Positions 28,403 through 36,900 of a DNA stretch of 64,000 bases are shown here, one piece after another; the first letter of the stretch is position 1; each line of letters starts with the position of its first letter. A model generated the notes under the pieces. The model saw nothing but the letters and a program-made list of their open reading frames with translations, made no database searches and was not told the origin of the DNA. A program made the translations under genes and the position numbers. The DNA is from Holtiella tumoricola (GTDB taxonomy: Bacteria > Bacillota > Clostridia > Lachnospirales > Cellulosilyticaceae): positions 113,628-177,627 of the forward strand of contig NZ_JAQIFT010000046.1 in the NCBI RefSeq assembly GCF_027857615.1, given 5' to 3'.

Positions 28403-28637
28403 GTGTTCTCTCACCCCTTGCAAAATTTATAAATCATGCAGCATGCTGCATTATTCCGAGTAAATCTTAAAGTGACATAATCTTATAAACTATTGTAGAT
28501 TTTTACATCATTATACATTTAAGTTAGATTATGTATTGTAATGTTTTTACCAGTATGATATAATATTTACAGAAATATTTACATACTGACACATTCTAAT
28601 ATGCTATCAGAAAAAAAAGGGTAAGTCAACCCTTTTT
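28403..28637 (-). promoter_or_regulatory. rplL-rpoB spacer: terminator, possible promoter, palindrome
   Basis: The 381-base gap before rpoB contains, in transcription order after the rplL terminator, a hairpin with 9-pair arms at 28637-28614 followed by eight T on the minus strand (a second terminator or attenuator), a TATAAT at 28515-28510 with only weak -35 candidates, and a perfect 16-base palindrome ATGCAGCATGCTGCAT at 28436-28451 in the presumed rpoB leader. The layout suggests that rpoBC level is set separately from rplJL. Confidence 0.45.
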
Positions 28638-28738
28638 CCTTATTTTTGGCTAAGCAATTTTAAATATAACATTCAAGGTAGTTACTTTCAAGGGGTAACT
28701 GCCTCTTTTTTATCTCTTTAATTCTAAATTATTCATGG

Positions 28739-28771
28739 AAAAAAATAAAAGGCAGCAATTGCTGCCTTTTA
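28739..28771 (-). terminator. Intrinsic terminator after rplL
   Basis: A perfect ten-pair stem (28747-28756 with 28761-28770, AAAAGGCAGC / GCTGCCTTTT) with an AATT loop is followed by ATTTTTTT on the minus strand. It lies 13 bases after the rplL stop. Confidence 0.88.
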
Positions 28772-28783
28772 GCATAACCGGAA

Positions 28784-29152
28784 TTATTTTAAAGTTACTT
28801 GAGCGCCAACTTCTTCTAATTTAGCTTTGATTGCTTCAGCTTCATCTTTAGAAACGCCTTCTTTAAGAACTTTTGGTGTTCCTTCTGTTACTTCTTTAGC
28901 TTCTTTTAAGCCAAGACCTGTAATTTCACGAACAACTTTGATTACTTTGATTTTTTCTGAACCAGCGCTTGTTAATTCAACGTCGAATTCTGTTTTTTCT
29001 TCTGCTGCTGCACCTGGTGCTGCTGCTACCATAACGCCTGCTGCTGCTGATACACCGAACTCTTCTTCACAAGCTGTTACTAAATCGTTTAATTCTAAAA
29101 TTGTTAATTCTTTAATAGCTTCCATGATTTCTTGGATTGATAATTTTGCCAT
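28784..29152 (-). CDS. rplL: 50S ribosomal protein L7/L12
   Basis: L7/L12 forms the flexible stalk that recruits translation factors. The start MAKLSIQEIMEAIKEL (122 residues) fits a GGAGGTG site; three upstream in-frame codons are not used. The N-terminal dimer domain, an alanine-rich hinge (about 38-52) and the C-terminal factor-binding domain (KIKVIKVVREITGLGLKEAK) are seen. Confidence 0.98.
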   Translation of the reverse strand: MAKLSIQEIMEAIKELTILELNDLVTACEEEFGVSAAAGVMVAAAPGAAAEEKTEFDVELTSAGSEKIKVIKVVREITGLGLKEAKEVTEGTPKVLKEGVSKDEAEAIKAKLEEVGAQVTLK

Positions 29153-29215
29153 TGTAAGCACCTCCGTAATTTTAATTACTAATTAATTATTAATGTAAAT
29201 TTAACTCTAGGCAGA

Positions 29216-29704
29216 TTATTCTGCGTCTTTTTCTGCAACTTGTTTAATAACACGTGCAAAGCTTGCAATAGGTGATTTGATGCTTCCAAGTAAACGACCA
29301 AGTAATTCTTCTCTTGGTGCGATATTACCGATAGCTAACATCCCATTTGCATCATAGTAAGTACCTTCTACTACGCCACCTTTAAATTCTAACTTTTCGT
29401 TAGCTTTAGCAACTTTAGCTAATACTCTAGCTCCAGCAGTTGCATCATCATAGCTGATAGCGATAGCTGTAGGTCCTTCAAGATGTTTAGAAATTGCTTC
29501 GAATTCTGTTCCTTGAACTGCGAAGTTTACCATAGTGTTTTTGTATACTTTGTACTCAACACCAGCTTCACGAAGTTCTTTACGAAGAACTGTATCTTGT
29601 TCTACAGTAAGACCACGGTAGTCTACTAAAAGGATAGAACTAGCTCCTTCTAATTTTGCTTTGATTTGATCAACAACAACTTGTTTTTGTTCAACTTTTG
29701 CCAT
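29216..29704 (-). CDS. rplJ: 50S ribosomal protein L10
   Basis: L10 anchors the L7/L12 dimers to 23S rRNA. The 162 residues have the rRNA-binding N-terminal domain (SILLVDYRGLTVEQ, EYKVYKNTMVN) and a C-terminal helix for L7/L12 binding. It is preceded by an L10 leader RNA through which the L10-L7/L12 complex is expected to limit its own synthesis. Confidence 0.98.
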   Translation of the reverse strand: MAKVEQKQVVVDQIKAKLEGASSILLVDYRGLTVEQDTVLRKELREAGVEYKVYKNTMVNFAVQGTEFEAISKHLEGPTAIAISYDDATAGARVLAKVAKANEKLEFKGGVVEGTYYDANGMLAIGNIAPREELLGRLLGSIKSPIASFARVIKQVAEKDAE

Positions 29705-29732
29705 TGTTACACCTCCTAATTCCAGGTTATGT

Positions 29733-29773
29733 CAAAAAAATACCACTTTGCTTTTTTCCGCAGGCAAAGTGGT
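29733..29773 (-). terminator. Attenuator of the L10 leader
   Basis: A ten-pair stem (29742-29751 with 29764-29773, ACCACTTTGC / GCAAAGTGGT) is followed by seven T on the minus strand, 30 bases before rplJ. Its position, at the end of the L10 leader and before the gene, marks it as a conditional terminator. Confidence 0.88.
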
Positions 29774-29869
29774 GATACATCCGTCCATAGTATGATATAG
29801 ACCTCGGTAGGTTGTATACGTTATGCCTTTCGGCACCTACTGTCTGCGGTACAGTATTCATTTTCAACA
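29733..29869 (-). ncRNA. L10 leader (autoregulatory RNA before rplJ)
   Basis: On the minus strand this shows the recognised L10 leader core, with GCAGACAGTAGGTGCC, a GAAA-capped short stem, then CAACCTACCGAGG, where the GTAGGT and ACCTAC parts pair. It ends in an intrinsic terminator. Binding of L10 (with L7/L12) is known in this RNA family to favour termination, lowering rplJL expression. The family match was made by eye. Confidence 0.88.
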
Positions 29870-29904
29870 CTTAAGATGATAACATGTCCATCTTAAGTTG
29901 TCAA
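29865..29904 (-). promoter_or_regulatory. rplJL promoter inside an inverted repeat
   Basis: On the minus strand TTGACA (29904-29899), 17 bases ending TGT, TATCAT (29881-29876), an extended -10 promoter. The spacer and -10 are flanked by inverted arms CAACTTAAGATG and CATCTTAAGTGTTG (29900-29889 and 29878-29865). The repeat could be an operator, or the terminator of the rplKA transcript reused as promoter DNA. Confidence 0.7.
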
Positions 29905-29931
29905 CATTTATTAGCTACCAGTTTCTGTTAA

Positions 29932-30624
29932 TTATTCAGCTTTAGCTGGGTTGATTTTTACACCAGGGCCCATTGTTGAAGAAACAGAGATACTACGAAG
30001 GTATTGACCTTTAGCAGCAGCTGGTTTTGCTTTTATGATTGCACTCATTAATGTGGAGAAGTTTTCTTGTAATTTTTCTTGACCGAATGAAACTTTACCT
30101 ACTGGAACGTGGATAATGTTTGTTTTGTCAAGACGGTACTCAATTTTACCAGCTTTGATATCATTGATTGCTTTAGTAACGTCCATAGTAACTGTACCAG
30201 CTTTAGGGTTTGGCATTAAGCCTTTTGGTCCAAGAACACGACCTAAACGACCTACAACACCCATCATGTCTGGTGTAGCAACTACAACATCAAACTCGAA
30301 CCAACCTTCATTTTGGATTCTTGGGATTAAATCTTCAGCACCTACGAAATCTGCACCAGCAGCTAAAGCTTCATCAGCTTTTGCACCTTTAGCAAATACA
30401 AGTACTCTATGAGTTTTACCAGTACCGTGTGGTAATACTACCGCACCACGTACTTGTTGATCAGCATGACGGCTGTCAACACCTAATTTGATGTGTGCTT
30501 CAACTGTTTCGTCGAATTTTGCACTTGACGCTTTTACTACTAAATCAAAAGCTTCGTTTGTATCGTATAAGCTTGAACGATCTACAAGTTTAGCAGCTTC
30601 GATATATTTTTTTCCTCTTTTCAT
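29932..30624 (-). CDS. rplA: 50S ribosomal protein L1
   Basis: L1 forms the mobile stalk that guides deacylated tRNA out of the E site, and it commonly represses its own mRNA. The 230 residues contain GTGKTHRVLVFAKG, GVVGRLGRVLGPKGLMPNPKAGTV and the C-terminal SVSSTMGPGVKI. A hairpin resembling an L1 site lies just before the gene. Confidence 0.98.
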   Translation of the reverse strand: MKRGKKYIEAAKLVDRSSLYDTNEAFDLVVKASSAKFDETVEAHIKLGVDSRHADQQVRGAVVLPHGTGKTHRVLVFAKGAKADEALAAGADFVGAEDLIPRIQNEGWFEFDVVVATPDMMGVVGRLGRVLGPKGLMPNPKAGTVTMDVTKAINDIKAGKIEYRLDKTNIIHVPVGKVSFGQEKLQENFSTLMSAIIKAKPAAAKGQYLRSISVSSTMGPGVKINPAKAE

Positions 30625-30638
30625 AACGTTACCTCCTT

Positions 30639-30668
30639 GTGGTGTTATCGGGGACTATGCCCTCCCAC
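30639..30668 (-). promoter_or_regulatory. Putative L1-binding hairpin before rplA
   Basis: On the minus strand GTGGGAGGG opens and CCCCG...ACCAC closes a hairpin: GTGG pairs with CCAC and GGG with CCC, leaving an asymmetric internal loop. The same pattern recurs before rplK. Asymmetric loops between two short stems are how L1 recognises both rRNA and its mRNA. Assignment is by pattern and context only. Confidence 0.55.
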
Positions 30669-30710
30669 GTACTATATACGCGCTCAAATTATTTTTAAAT
30701 TAGTTTTGAA

Positions 30711-31136
30711 TTAACCTTCAATAACGATTCCCATTGAACGTGCTGTACCAGCAATCATGCTCATAGCAGATTCAATGCTTGATGCATTAAGGTCTGGCAT
30801 TTTAAGTTCTGCAATTTCTCTGATTTTAGCTTCAGTGATTTTTGCAACTTTTGTTTTGTTTGGTACTGCTGAACCAGATTGAATGTTAGCTGCTTTTTTA
30901 AGTAATACAGCTGCTGGTGGAGTTTTTGTGATGAAAGTAAAACTTCTGTCAGCATATACAGTAATTACTACTGGGATAATAAGACCAGCATCTTTTGCTG
31001 TTCTTTCGTTGAATTCTTTTGTGAAACCAACGATATTAACACCATGTTGACCAAGAGCTGGACCAACTGGTGGTGCAGGAGTTGCCTTACCTGCTGGAAT
31101 TTGTAATTTGATCATTCCTGTAACTTTTTTAGCCAT
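30711..31136 (-). CDS. rplK: 50S ribosomal protein L11
   Basis: L11 forms the GTPase-associated centre with L10 and is needed for RelA activation and thiostrepton sensitivity. The 141 residues contain the proline-rich start (IPAGKATPAPPVGPALGQHG) and the rRNA-binding C-terminal domain (TKTPPAAVLLKKAA, GTARSMGI). Confidence 0.98.
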   Translation of the reverse strand: MAKKVTGMIKLQIPAGKATPAPPVGPALGQHGVNIVGFTKEFNERTAKDAGLIIPVVITVYADRSFTFITKTPPAAVLLKKAANIQSGSAVPNKTKVAKITEAKIREIAELKMPDLNASSIESAMSMIAGTARSMGIVIEG

Positions 31137-31159
31137 CTTAGTTACCTCCTAAAGAAAAT

Positions 31160-31187
31160 GTGGTATTCGCGGGGAATTCCCTCCCAC
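31160..31187 (-). promoter_or_regulatory. Putative L1-binding hairpin before rplK
   Basis: On the minus strand GTGGGAGGG (31187-31179) is followed by AATTCCCCGCGAATACCAC: GTGG pairs with CCAC and GGG with CCC around an asymmetric loop, as before rplA. It lies about 24 bases before the start of rplK. Repression of the L11-L1 pair by L1 is well known in other bacteria and is the inference here. Confidence 0.55.
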
Positions 31188-31225
31188 TCGCGCGTTGCTT
31201 GTAAAATTATAAAACTAAACTTGTT

Positions 31226-31744
31226 TTAGATAAATCTTTCGATCTGATCGAAGCTTACCTCTACTGGGAATTCACGTCCGAATCCATGAACAGATACAAT
31301 AACTGCCTCTTTTGCTTCATGAATTTCTCTTACGATTCCCTCAGAATCTTGGAAAGCACCAGATAAAATCTTCACTGCATCTCCAATTTCCACTTGTGGG
31401 CGTAAAACGCTAATATCAATTCCCATGCTTTTGATTTCATCGACAGATAAAGATACCGGTTTAGAGTCTGGACCTACGAATCCTGTAACACCACGGGTGT
31501 TACGTACGACATACCATGTATCATCTGTCATAACCATTTTGATTAGTACATATCCAGGGAAAGTTTTTCTCTGTACGGTTCTTGTAGTTCCGTTTCTTTC
31601 TTCAACTTCATCTTGCATAGGAACTTCAACCACATGGATTAAGTCTTGCATATTACGATTTTTAATAGCTTTCTCAATATTAGCTTTTACTTTGTTTTCA
31701 TATCCAGAATATGTGTGTACCACATACCATCTTGCCTCATCCAT
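31226..31744 (-). CDS. nusG: Transcription elongation factor NusG
   Basis: NusG binds RNA polymerase through its N-terminal NGN domain and links it to S10 or Rho through its KOW domain. The 172 residues start RWYVVHTYSGYENKVK and have FPGYVLIKMVMTD, then the KOW segment (EIGDAVKILSGAFQDSEG). It follows secE by 14 bases. Confidence 0.98.
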   Translation of the reverse strand: MDEARWYVVHTYSGYENKVKANIEKAIKNRNMQDLIHVVEVPMQDEVEERNGTTRTVQRKTFPGYVLIKMVMTDDTWYVVRNTRGVTGFVGPDSKPVSLSVDEIKSMGIDISVLRPQVEIGDAVKILSGAFQDSEGIVREIHEAKEAVIVSVHGFGREFPVEVSFDQIERFI

Positions 31745-31758
31745 TGTTGTTCCTCCAA

Positions 31759-31938
31759 TTATACTACTTGACGTAACAGTTGTAGAGCGTAACTAAATAC
31801 CGCATCCATTCCAAAAATTATAATTGCAACTATTAGTGCAAATATGATTACATTTGCAGTCTTAACTATAAGTTCTGATTTGTTTGGCCAAACTATTCTT
31901 TTACTTTCTGCTATGAAGTCTTTAAAAAATTCAACCAT
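31759..31938 (-). CDS. secE: Preprotein translocase subunit SecE
   Basis: SecE clamps SecY in the membrane. The 59-residue, single-membrane-span form typical of Gram-positives starts MVEFFKDFIAESKRIVWPNK, behind GGGAGG at eight bases. The conserved amphipathic helix (ESKRIVWPNKSEL) precedes a hydrophobic span (about 28-50). A further in-frame ATG upstream would run towards rpmG and lacks a ribosome site. Confidence 0.96.
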   Translation of the reverse strand: MVEFFKDFIAESKRIVWPNKSELIVKTANVIIFALIVAIIIFGMDAVFSYALQLLRQVV

Positions 31939-31976
31939 TTTCTCATCCTCCCTGGTTAATACTGATTCATACACTC

Positions 31977-32129
31977 TTATTTTTTAGTTTCTTTGTGAAG
32001 TGTATGTGTTTTGCAGAATTTGCAATACTTTTTAGTTTCCATGCGATCAGGATGTGCTTTTTTATCCTTTGTCATGGTGTAGTTTCTACGCTTGCAATCC
32101 TCACAAGCTAAAGTAATTTGTACTCTCAC
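31977..32129 (-). CDS. rpmG: 50S ribosomal protein L33
   Basis: Fifty residues starting MRVQITLACEDCKRRNYTM, ending LHKETKK. Two cysteine pairs (C9, C12 and C36, C39) make it the zinc-binding L33. The start is GTG behind GGAGGTG. It stands before secE-nusG as in most Firmicutes and appears to be the first gene of this transcript. Confidence 0.95.
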   Translation of the reverse strand: MRVQITLACEDCKRRNYTMTKDKKAHPDRMETKKYCKFCKTHTLHKETKK

Positions 32130-32194
32130 GATTGACACCTCCACTTGAGTTAAAGCTCTTAAAAATTGCCATAAAAAAAAGACCTATTTAGGTA

Positions 32195-32231
32195 CAAGTC
32201 TAATATAGCATACTGTGAAATACACAGTCAA
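32195..32231 (-). promoter_or_regulatory. sigma-A promoter for rpmG-secE-nusG
   Basis: On the minus strand TTGACT (32231-32226), 18 bases ending TGC, TATATT (32207-32202). Just downstream lies ACCTAAATAGGT followed by nine T (about 32194-32173), which looks like a terminator placed within the first bases of the transcript; it may instead end transcription from the upstream gene. Confidence 0.65.
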
Positions 32232-32376
32232 GAGGATTATTCCTCAATTATTTGTTAATTTTTATCATTTATTAGCTTTTTGCATACTTTCAAAAACTAA
32301 TTGTGATGTGATTTGTATTTTAACATCACTTTATGTATTTAGCAATAGGAAGATTCATGCAATCCTATGGACTTTC

Positions 32377-32412
32377 GTAATCTATAAACCTAATGTCTCA
32401 TTTATAGATTAC
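32377..32412 (-). terminator. Hairpin after the carbonic anhydrase gene
   Basis: A perfect 12-pair inverted repeat (GTAATCTATAAA at 32377-32388 with TTTATAGATTAC at 32401-32412) lies 17 bases after the stop of the carbonic anhydrase gene. No T run follows on the minus strand, so it is more likely a 3'-end stabilising hairpin than a classic terminator. The rest of this 299-base gap holds only the rpmG promoter region. Confidence 0.4.
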
Positions 32413-32428
32413 GTGTTCAACTTATAAA

Positions 32429-33001
32429 CTAGTGATCTCCATTTACAATAACATCTAATTTCCCTGTATAAGGATCCATAATCACACCATGAATACGTAT
32501 GTCCTTCGGTATTAATGGATGGTTTTTGATACTCTCTACACTTTCCTTAATAGCTTCTTCTACAGATTCAAATCCATGTAGCCACTTCTTAACATCTATA
32601 CCCGCATGATAAAGCGTAGAGATTATATTTTCCTCAATACCTCTTTGTTTCATTTTCTCCACAAGAACATCACTATCTAGATTACTCATCCCACAACAGT
32701 GATGGCCTACCACAATGACATCTTTTGCCTCAAATTCATAGATTGCCACTATGATACTTCGAATAATACTTCCAAAAGGATGCATAACCGTTGCGCCTGC
32801 ATTTTTAATAATCTTTGCATCCCCATTTTTGATATTCATCGCTTTAGGTAATAACTCTGTAAGTCTAGTATCCATACAAGATAGAATAACTAACTTCTTC
32901 TCAGGATTTTTAGTGGTTATATAAGCCTCATAAGCTTTTTCATCAACAAACTGAGCATTGTACTTTAAAATTTCATCTAATCTTGAACCTTTATAATCCA
33001 T
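32429..33001 (-). CDS. Beta-carbonic anhydrase
   Basis: The enzyme hydrates CO2 to bicarbonate. In 190 residues the zinc ligands C42, H100 and C103 (HHCC motif) and the Asp-Arg dyad D44/R46 (SCMDTRL) are present, the pattern of the small bacterial beta class. There is no signal peptide, so it is cytoplasmic. The gene follows two coiled-coil genes by about 44 bases and has an AAGGAGAGG ribosome site. Bicarbonate supply for carboxylases is the usual role. Confidence 0.93.
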   Translation of the reverse strand: MDYKGSRLDEILKYNAQFVDEKAYEAYITTKNPEKKLVILSCMDTRLTELLPKAMNIKNGDAKIIKNAGATVMHPFGSIIRSIIVAIYEFEAKDVIVVGHHCCGMSNLDSDVLVEKMKQRGIEENIISTLYHAGIDVKKWLHGFESVEEAIKESVESIKNHPLIPKDIRIHGVIMDPYTGKLDVIVNGDH

Positions 33002-33044
33002 TATGCCTCTCCTTATATAACCTTATACTCTATTTTTCTATTTT

Positions 33045-33461
33045 TTACTCTTTACTATGTTGCTTATAAGCATTTGCAACTTGAGCCTGACTTTTAGGGA
33101 TTTCTACTTTTTCTGTAAGACGTCTTAGAAGATCTTGCATGATAAGGACATTTTGCTGTTCTAATTGAATGACCTTATCCTTAAGTCCTAAAACATGTGA
33201 GACCGTTTGCTTAAGTAACTTTTGTATTTCTGGGTCTGTAATTTCAGCTTTATCCCTATTATAAAGCCCTTGGAAAATTTGCTCTGTTTTTTCTAATTCT
33301 AATGTGACTTCATTTTTATAAGCTGCCATCTCTTCTATTAAATCTAAACTTTCCCCTGCATGGTTACTATCAAGTAATATGGTCGTTTGGTTCTGAGTAA
33401 TCGTATAGATTTGGTTTAAATACTCTATGATTTGATTAAGACTTGCAAAAAGTTCTTCCAT
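33045..33461 (-). CDS. Coiled-coil protein, possible flagellar chaperone
   Basis: This 138-residue protein is not one I can name. It starts MEELFASLNQIIEYLNQ, behind GGTAGGTG (a GTG three codons earlier overlaps that site). It is almost wholly helical, with heptad-like stretches and many Q, E, L and I residues, and has no signal or membrane span. Its start is coupled to the preceding gene of similar character. Size and composition resemble FlgN/FliT-type export chaperones, but no motif proves this. Confidence 0.6.
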   Translation of the reverse strand: MEELFASLNQIIEYLNQIYTITQNQTTILLDSNHAGESLDLIEEMAAYKNEVTLELEKTEQIFQGLYNRDKAEITDPEIQKLLKQTVSHVLGLKDKVIQLEQQNVLIMQDLLRRLTEKVEIPKSQAQVANAYKQHSKE

Positions 33462-33470
33462 ATCTCTCAC

Positions 33471-33842
33471 CTACCTTTTATCGTAGAAAATCCCTTCTTC
33501 ATCGGATACATCATAAGGGTTATTATAAACATCATTCACATGTTGTCTTTGGCGTAAATCTTGAATTTGCTGACGTGTTTTTTGAAGATTTGCCTTTACT
33601 TCTTCAAATTGACGATTAAACTCCGCATTATTGGCTGTATCTAATGCCACGATTTGTTTGAGTAAATCCTCATGTCTTTCTTCTTTTGCCTCTGGCATCT
33701 TTTCATGAAGTGCCTGTAATGCATCTATCTGCTCTTGCTTTTGCTCTAATAAGCTTTCAAAGGCTTCTAAATCTTCTTGTTGTAACGCTGATTGTTGCTT
33801 AAGAGTAAGAGCTAAAATTGCTTCTAAAAGTTGTTGTTTCAT
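33471..33842 (-). CDS. Coiled-coil protein, FlgN/FliT-like
   Basis: The 123 residues are strongly helical, rich in Q, E and L (KQQLLEAILALTLKQQSALQQ), and end GIFYDKR. The end resembles the SLFDKRQ end of the FlgN encoded near 49648, and the helical hairpin plan is like that of flagellar export chaperones. It has a GGAGG site directly before the ATG. The stop lies nine bases before the start of the next gene. The chaperone idea is inference. Confidence 0.6.
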   Translation of the reverse strand: MKQQLLEAILALTLKQQSALQQEDLEAFESLLEQKQEQIDALQALHEKMPEAKEERHEDLLKQIVALDTANNAEFNRQFEEVKANLQKTRQQIQDLRQRQHVNDVYNNPYDVSDEEGIFYDKR

Positions 33843-33911
33843 AACGCCTCCGCTGATAAATAGAATCTGTTATTGTATTTATCGTCACATTAGGAGAAGT
33901 TCTATATAGAC

Positions 33912-36900
33912 TTAATCTAAGGTAAATAAATCTCTTATCTCATTTTCTGTCATTTGCCCAATCAATGTATGTCCTTCTGTTAAGACGTTATCCGCTAAAC
34001 CAATCTTTCTTTCTTGAAGCTCTTTGATTTTTTCTTCTATCGTATTTTGAGTAATCAACTTAAAGACTTGTACATTCTTCTCTTGTCCAATACGATACGC
34101 ACGATCTGTCGCTTGGTTTTCACTTGATACATTCCACCATGGATCATAATGGATCACAATATCTGCACCTGTTAAGTTCAGTCCCGTTCCACCTGCTTTT
34201 AATGAAATAAGGAAAATAGGTGTGGTATCTTCATTAAAGGCTTCTACCATGGCAAGACGTCTATCTGCCCTTGTCTCACCTGTTAATTTATAATAATGAA
34301 TATCTCGCTTCTCTAACTCTTCACCTATTTTCTCAAGCATAGTCGTAAACTGAGAGAATAGAAGAATTTTGTGTCCTGCTTCTATACTATCTTCTATAAG
34401 TTCAAGACATTGATCCAATTTACTACTACCACCTTCATAATCTTCAAGGAACAATCCTGGATGACAACATAACTGTCTCAGACGTGTCAGCATAGCCAAA
34501 ATTTTGATATGGCTTTTGCCTAAACCTTTTTCTTTAACTTCCTTATTAAATTCCTTTTGCATCATAGCAAGATGCGCTTTATAAAGGGTTGCTTGTTCCT
34601 CTTCCATACGGTTAATAATGATGGTTTCAGTCTTATCTGGAAGCTCTTTAAGCACTTCTTTTTTCAAACGTCTAATAATAAATGGTGCCACCATACTACG
34701 TAAGCGATTGATTGCACGTTCATCTTCAAACTTCACAATAGGTGTCTCAAAACTTCCTTTGAACCTTAAGTAATTGTATAAATAACTTGGCATGATAAAG
34801 TCAAACACACTCCACAGCTCTGCTAATGTATTTTCTATAGGTGTACCTGTCAATGCAAAACGCACTTCACTCTTAACCATCTTTAAGGCTTGTGCATTTT
34901 GTGTATTGGGATTTTTGATATAATGGGCCTCATCAGCTATACAGAATCTAAAGTTTAAGTCCTCATAATAATCGATATCACGCTTTAACGTATCATAAGA
35001 TGTAATGACTACATCATAATTTGCAATGCTTTCTATTCGCTCTCTACGACTTTCAAAATCACCTGCTAGTACTAATACACTCAATTCTGGTGCAAACTTC
35101 ATAATCTCACGTTCCCAATTTAAAACAAGAGAGGTAGGTGCTACAACTAAACTTGGATGAGCCTTCTCAGCTTTTTCTGAAAGGAATAGTGCGATGACTT
35201 GAAGTGTTTTACCAAGTCCCATATCATCAGCAAGTATGCCACCAAATCCATAGGCCGCCATAGTCTTTAACCATCTATAACCTACTTTTTGATAACTTCT
35301 TAAAATACGTTTAAGTGTAGCTGGCACTTCATAATCTGTATCTTCTACATTTTTGATGTCCCTTATAATTTGCTTAAAGTACTTATCACGTTCAACTTGA
35401 ATCTCATCACTTTTCTTAAGGATTTGGTCTAAGTATAAGGCTCTAAACTTAGGAAGTTCCACTTCCCCTTGCAAGATAGTATCATAATCTAGATCCAGTC
35501 CTTCTAAGATAGCTGCTAATTGCTCCACATCATGAGCCTCTGTATTAATAAAGGCACCATTTTTAAGACGATAGTACTTTTTCTTTTGTTTATAAGCGAA
35601 AATAACGGCTTCTATTTCTTCAGCGGTCATATTGATCTCTTGAAAATTCACTTTAAGCAGATCACTTTCTATCTTAATGCCAATGGCACCTATAGTTGGC
35701 TTCTTAAACTTCATCTGCTTTAAGTCTTCGGAAATATGAATTTCAGCTAATTCAAGTAAAGTTTCTACTCCTTTATTTAAGAAATCATAAATGGCTTCTT
35801 CTTCATCTAAATGAATTTGTCCATTACGATTTTTGAAAGGATATTGAGCAAGAAGATTGTTAAAGGCATGTTCCTTACCCACTTCACGTGCTACTTCAAT
35901 CTGTACATTATCTCCTGAATCATAAGGATTAAAACTGGTATGTCCATACTTGAAGGTGACTTTTCCTACTATATTATTGTTGCTATCTTTATCTAAGAAA
36001 AGTTTAATCTCAAGCTTAGGTGGATCGTACTCTTCTAAAAGTCTTTGATCAATTTCTAATGCCACTTGACGTTTAATCTTAGGTAATATGGTCAGCACAA
36101 AACGCTGCCATCCTCTTTCATCAAAGGCTAACACATTAGTATGCATGTCATGCATAAAGATTAAAATCGGCATAATAGCATCTGCATAAGTCTTACTACA
36201 CTTATACAGCCTATCTTCCATCATAATATAGCTACTCTTAGGATATTTAATCAGCTCCCAAGGTTCTTTTTTCAACGTTAATATAAATTGACTGTCTTGT
36301 TGCTCAGCCTTAAAGAACAAAACAGGATTCTCTCTTATTAAAGTTAAACTATTCCCTACGCCCCCTTCATAGGCAATACTCTTCCCTTCTAAAAGTTCAA
36401 ATAACTTATCAAATCCTTGAGTCGTTAAAGTTAACAACTTCTTATCCATACGACTCCCTTTTCCGTTCATTAGGATTTGATCCGTTAACATCTGCTTAGC
36501 AATAACCTCATCTACAAACCATTCTACAAAAGGTCTATCTTCTTCTTTAAAAGCTTCTATATGATGTATAAAAGAAAGGTTCTTGCCATAATCTAACTGC
36601 TCCTCATTGACAATGGCAGAAGCAAAAGCAATGACATCCTTCACAATGTACATACGGTCTTCTCCTATTTGCAGACTGAGACCGTAACGATCTCCCCATA
36701 AATGATTGAGCTTTGGCTGTACACTAATATAACCCTTCTTCAACACTTGTACTTGTTTTGTCACTTCATTCTCATAGAAGTCTAACATCTGTGCACCATA
36801 AATCTGCTCGATAGGCTGTACTTCTACCGAGCCCTCTTTCATACGCACACAAAACTCAATGAGTAATGCCGCCACATGCTCACAAATATACCAATTGCCA

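Noticed and set aside
28676..28715. Hairpin with T run on the plus strand before rpoB
   Set aside because: It points to the plus strand, where no gene is transcribed; on the minus strand it lacks a T run, so it is not called as a terminator of rplL.
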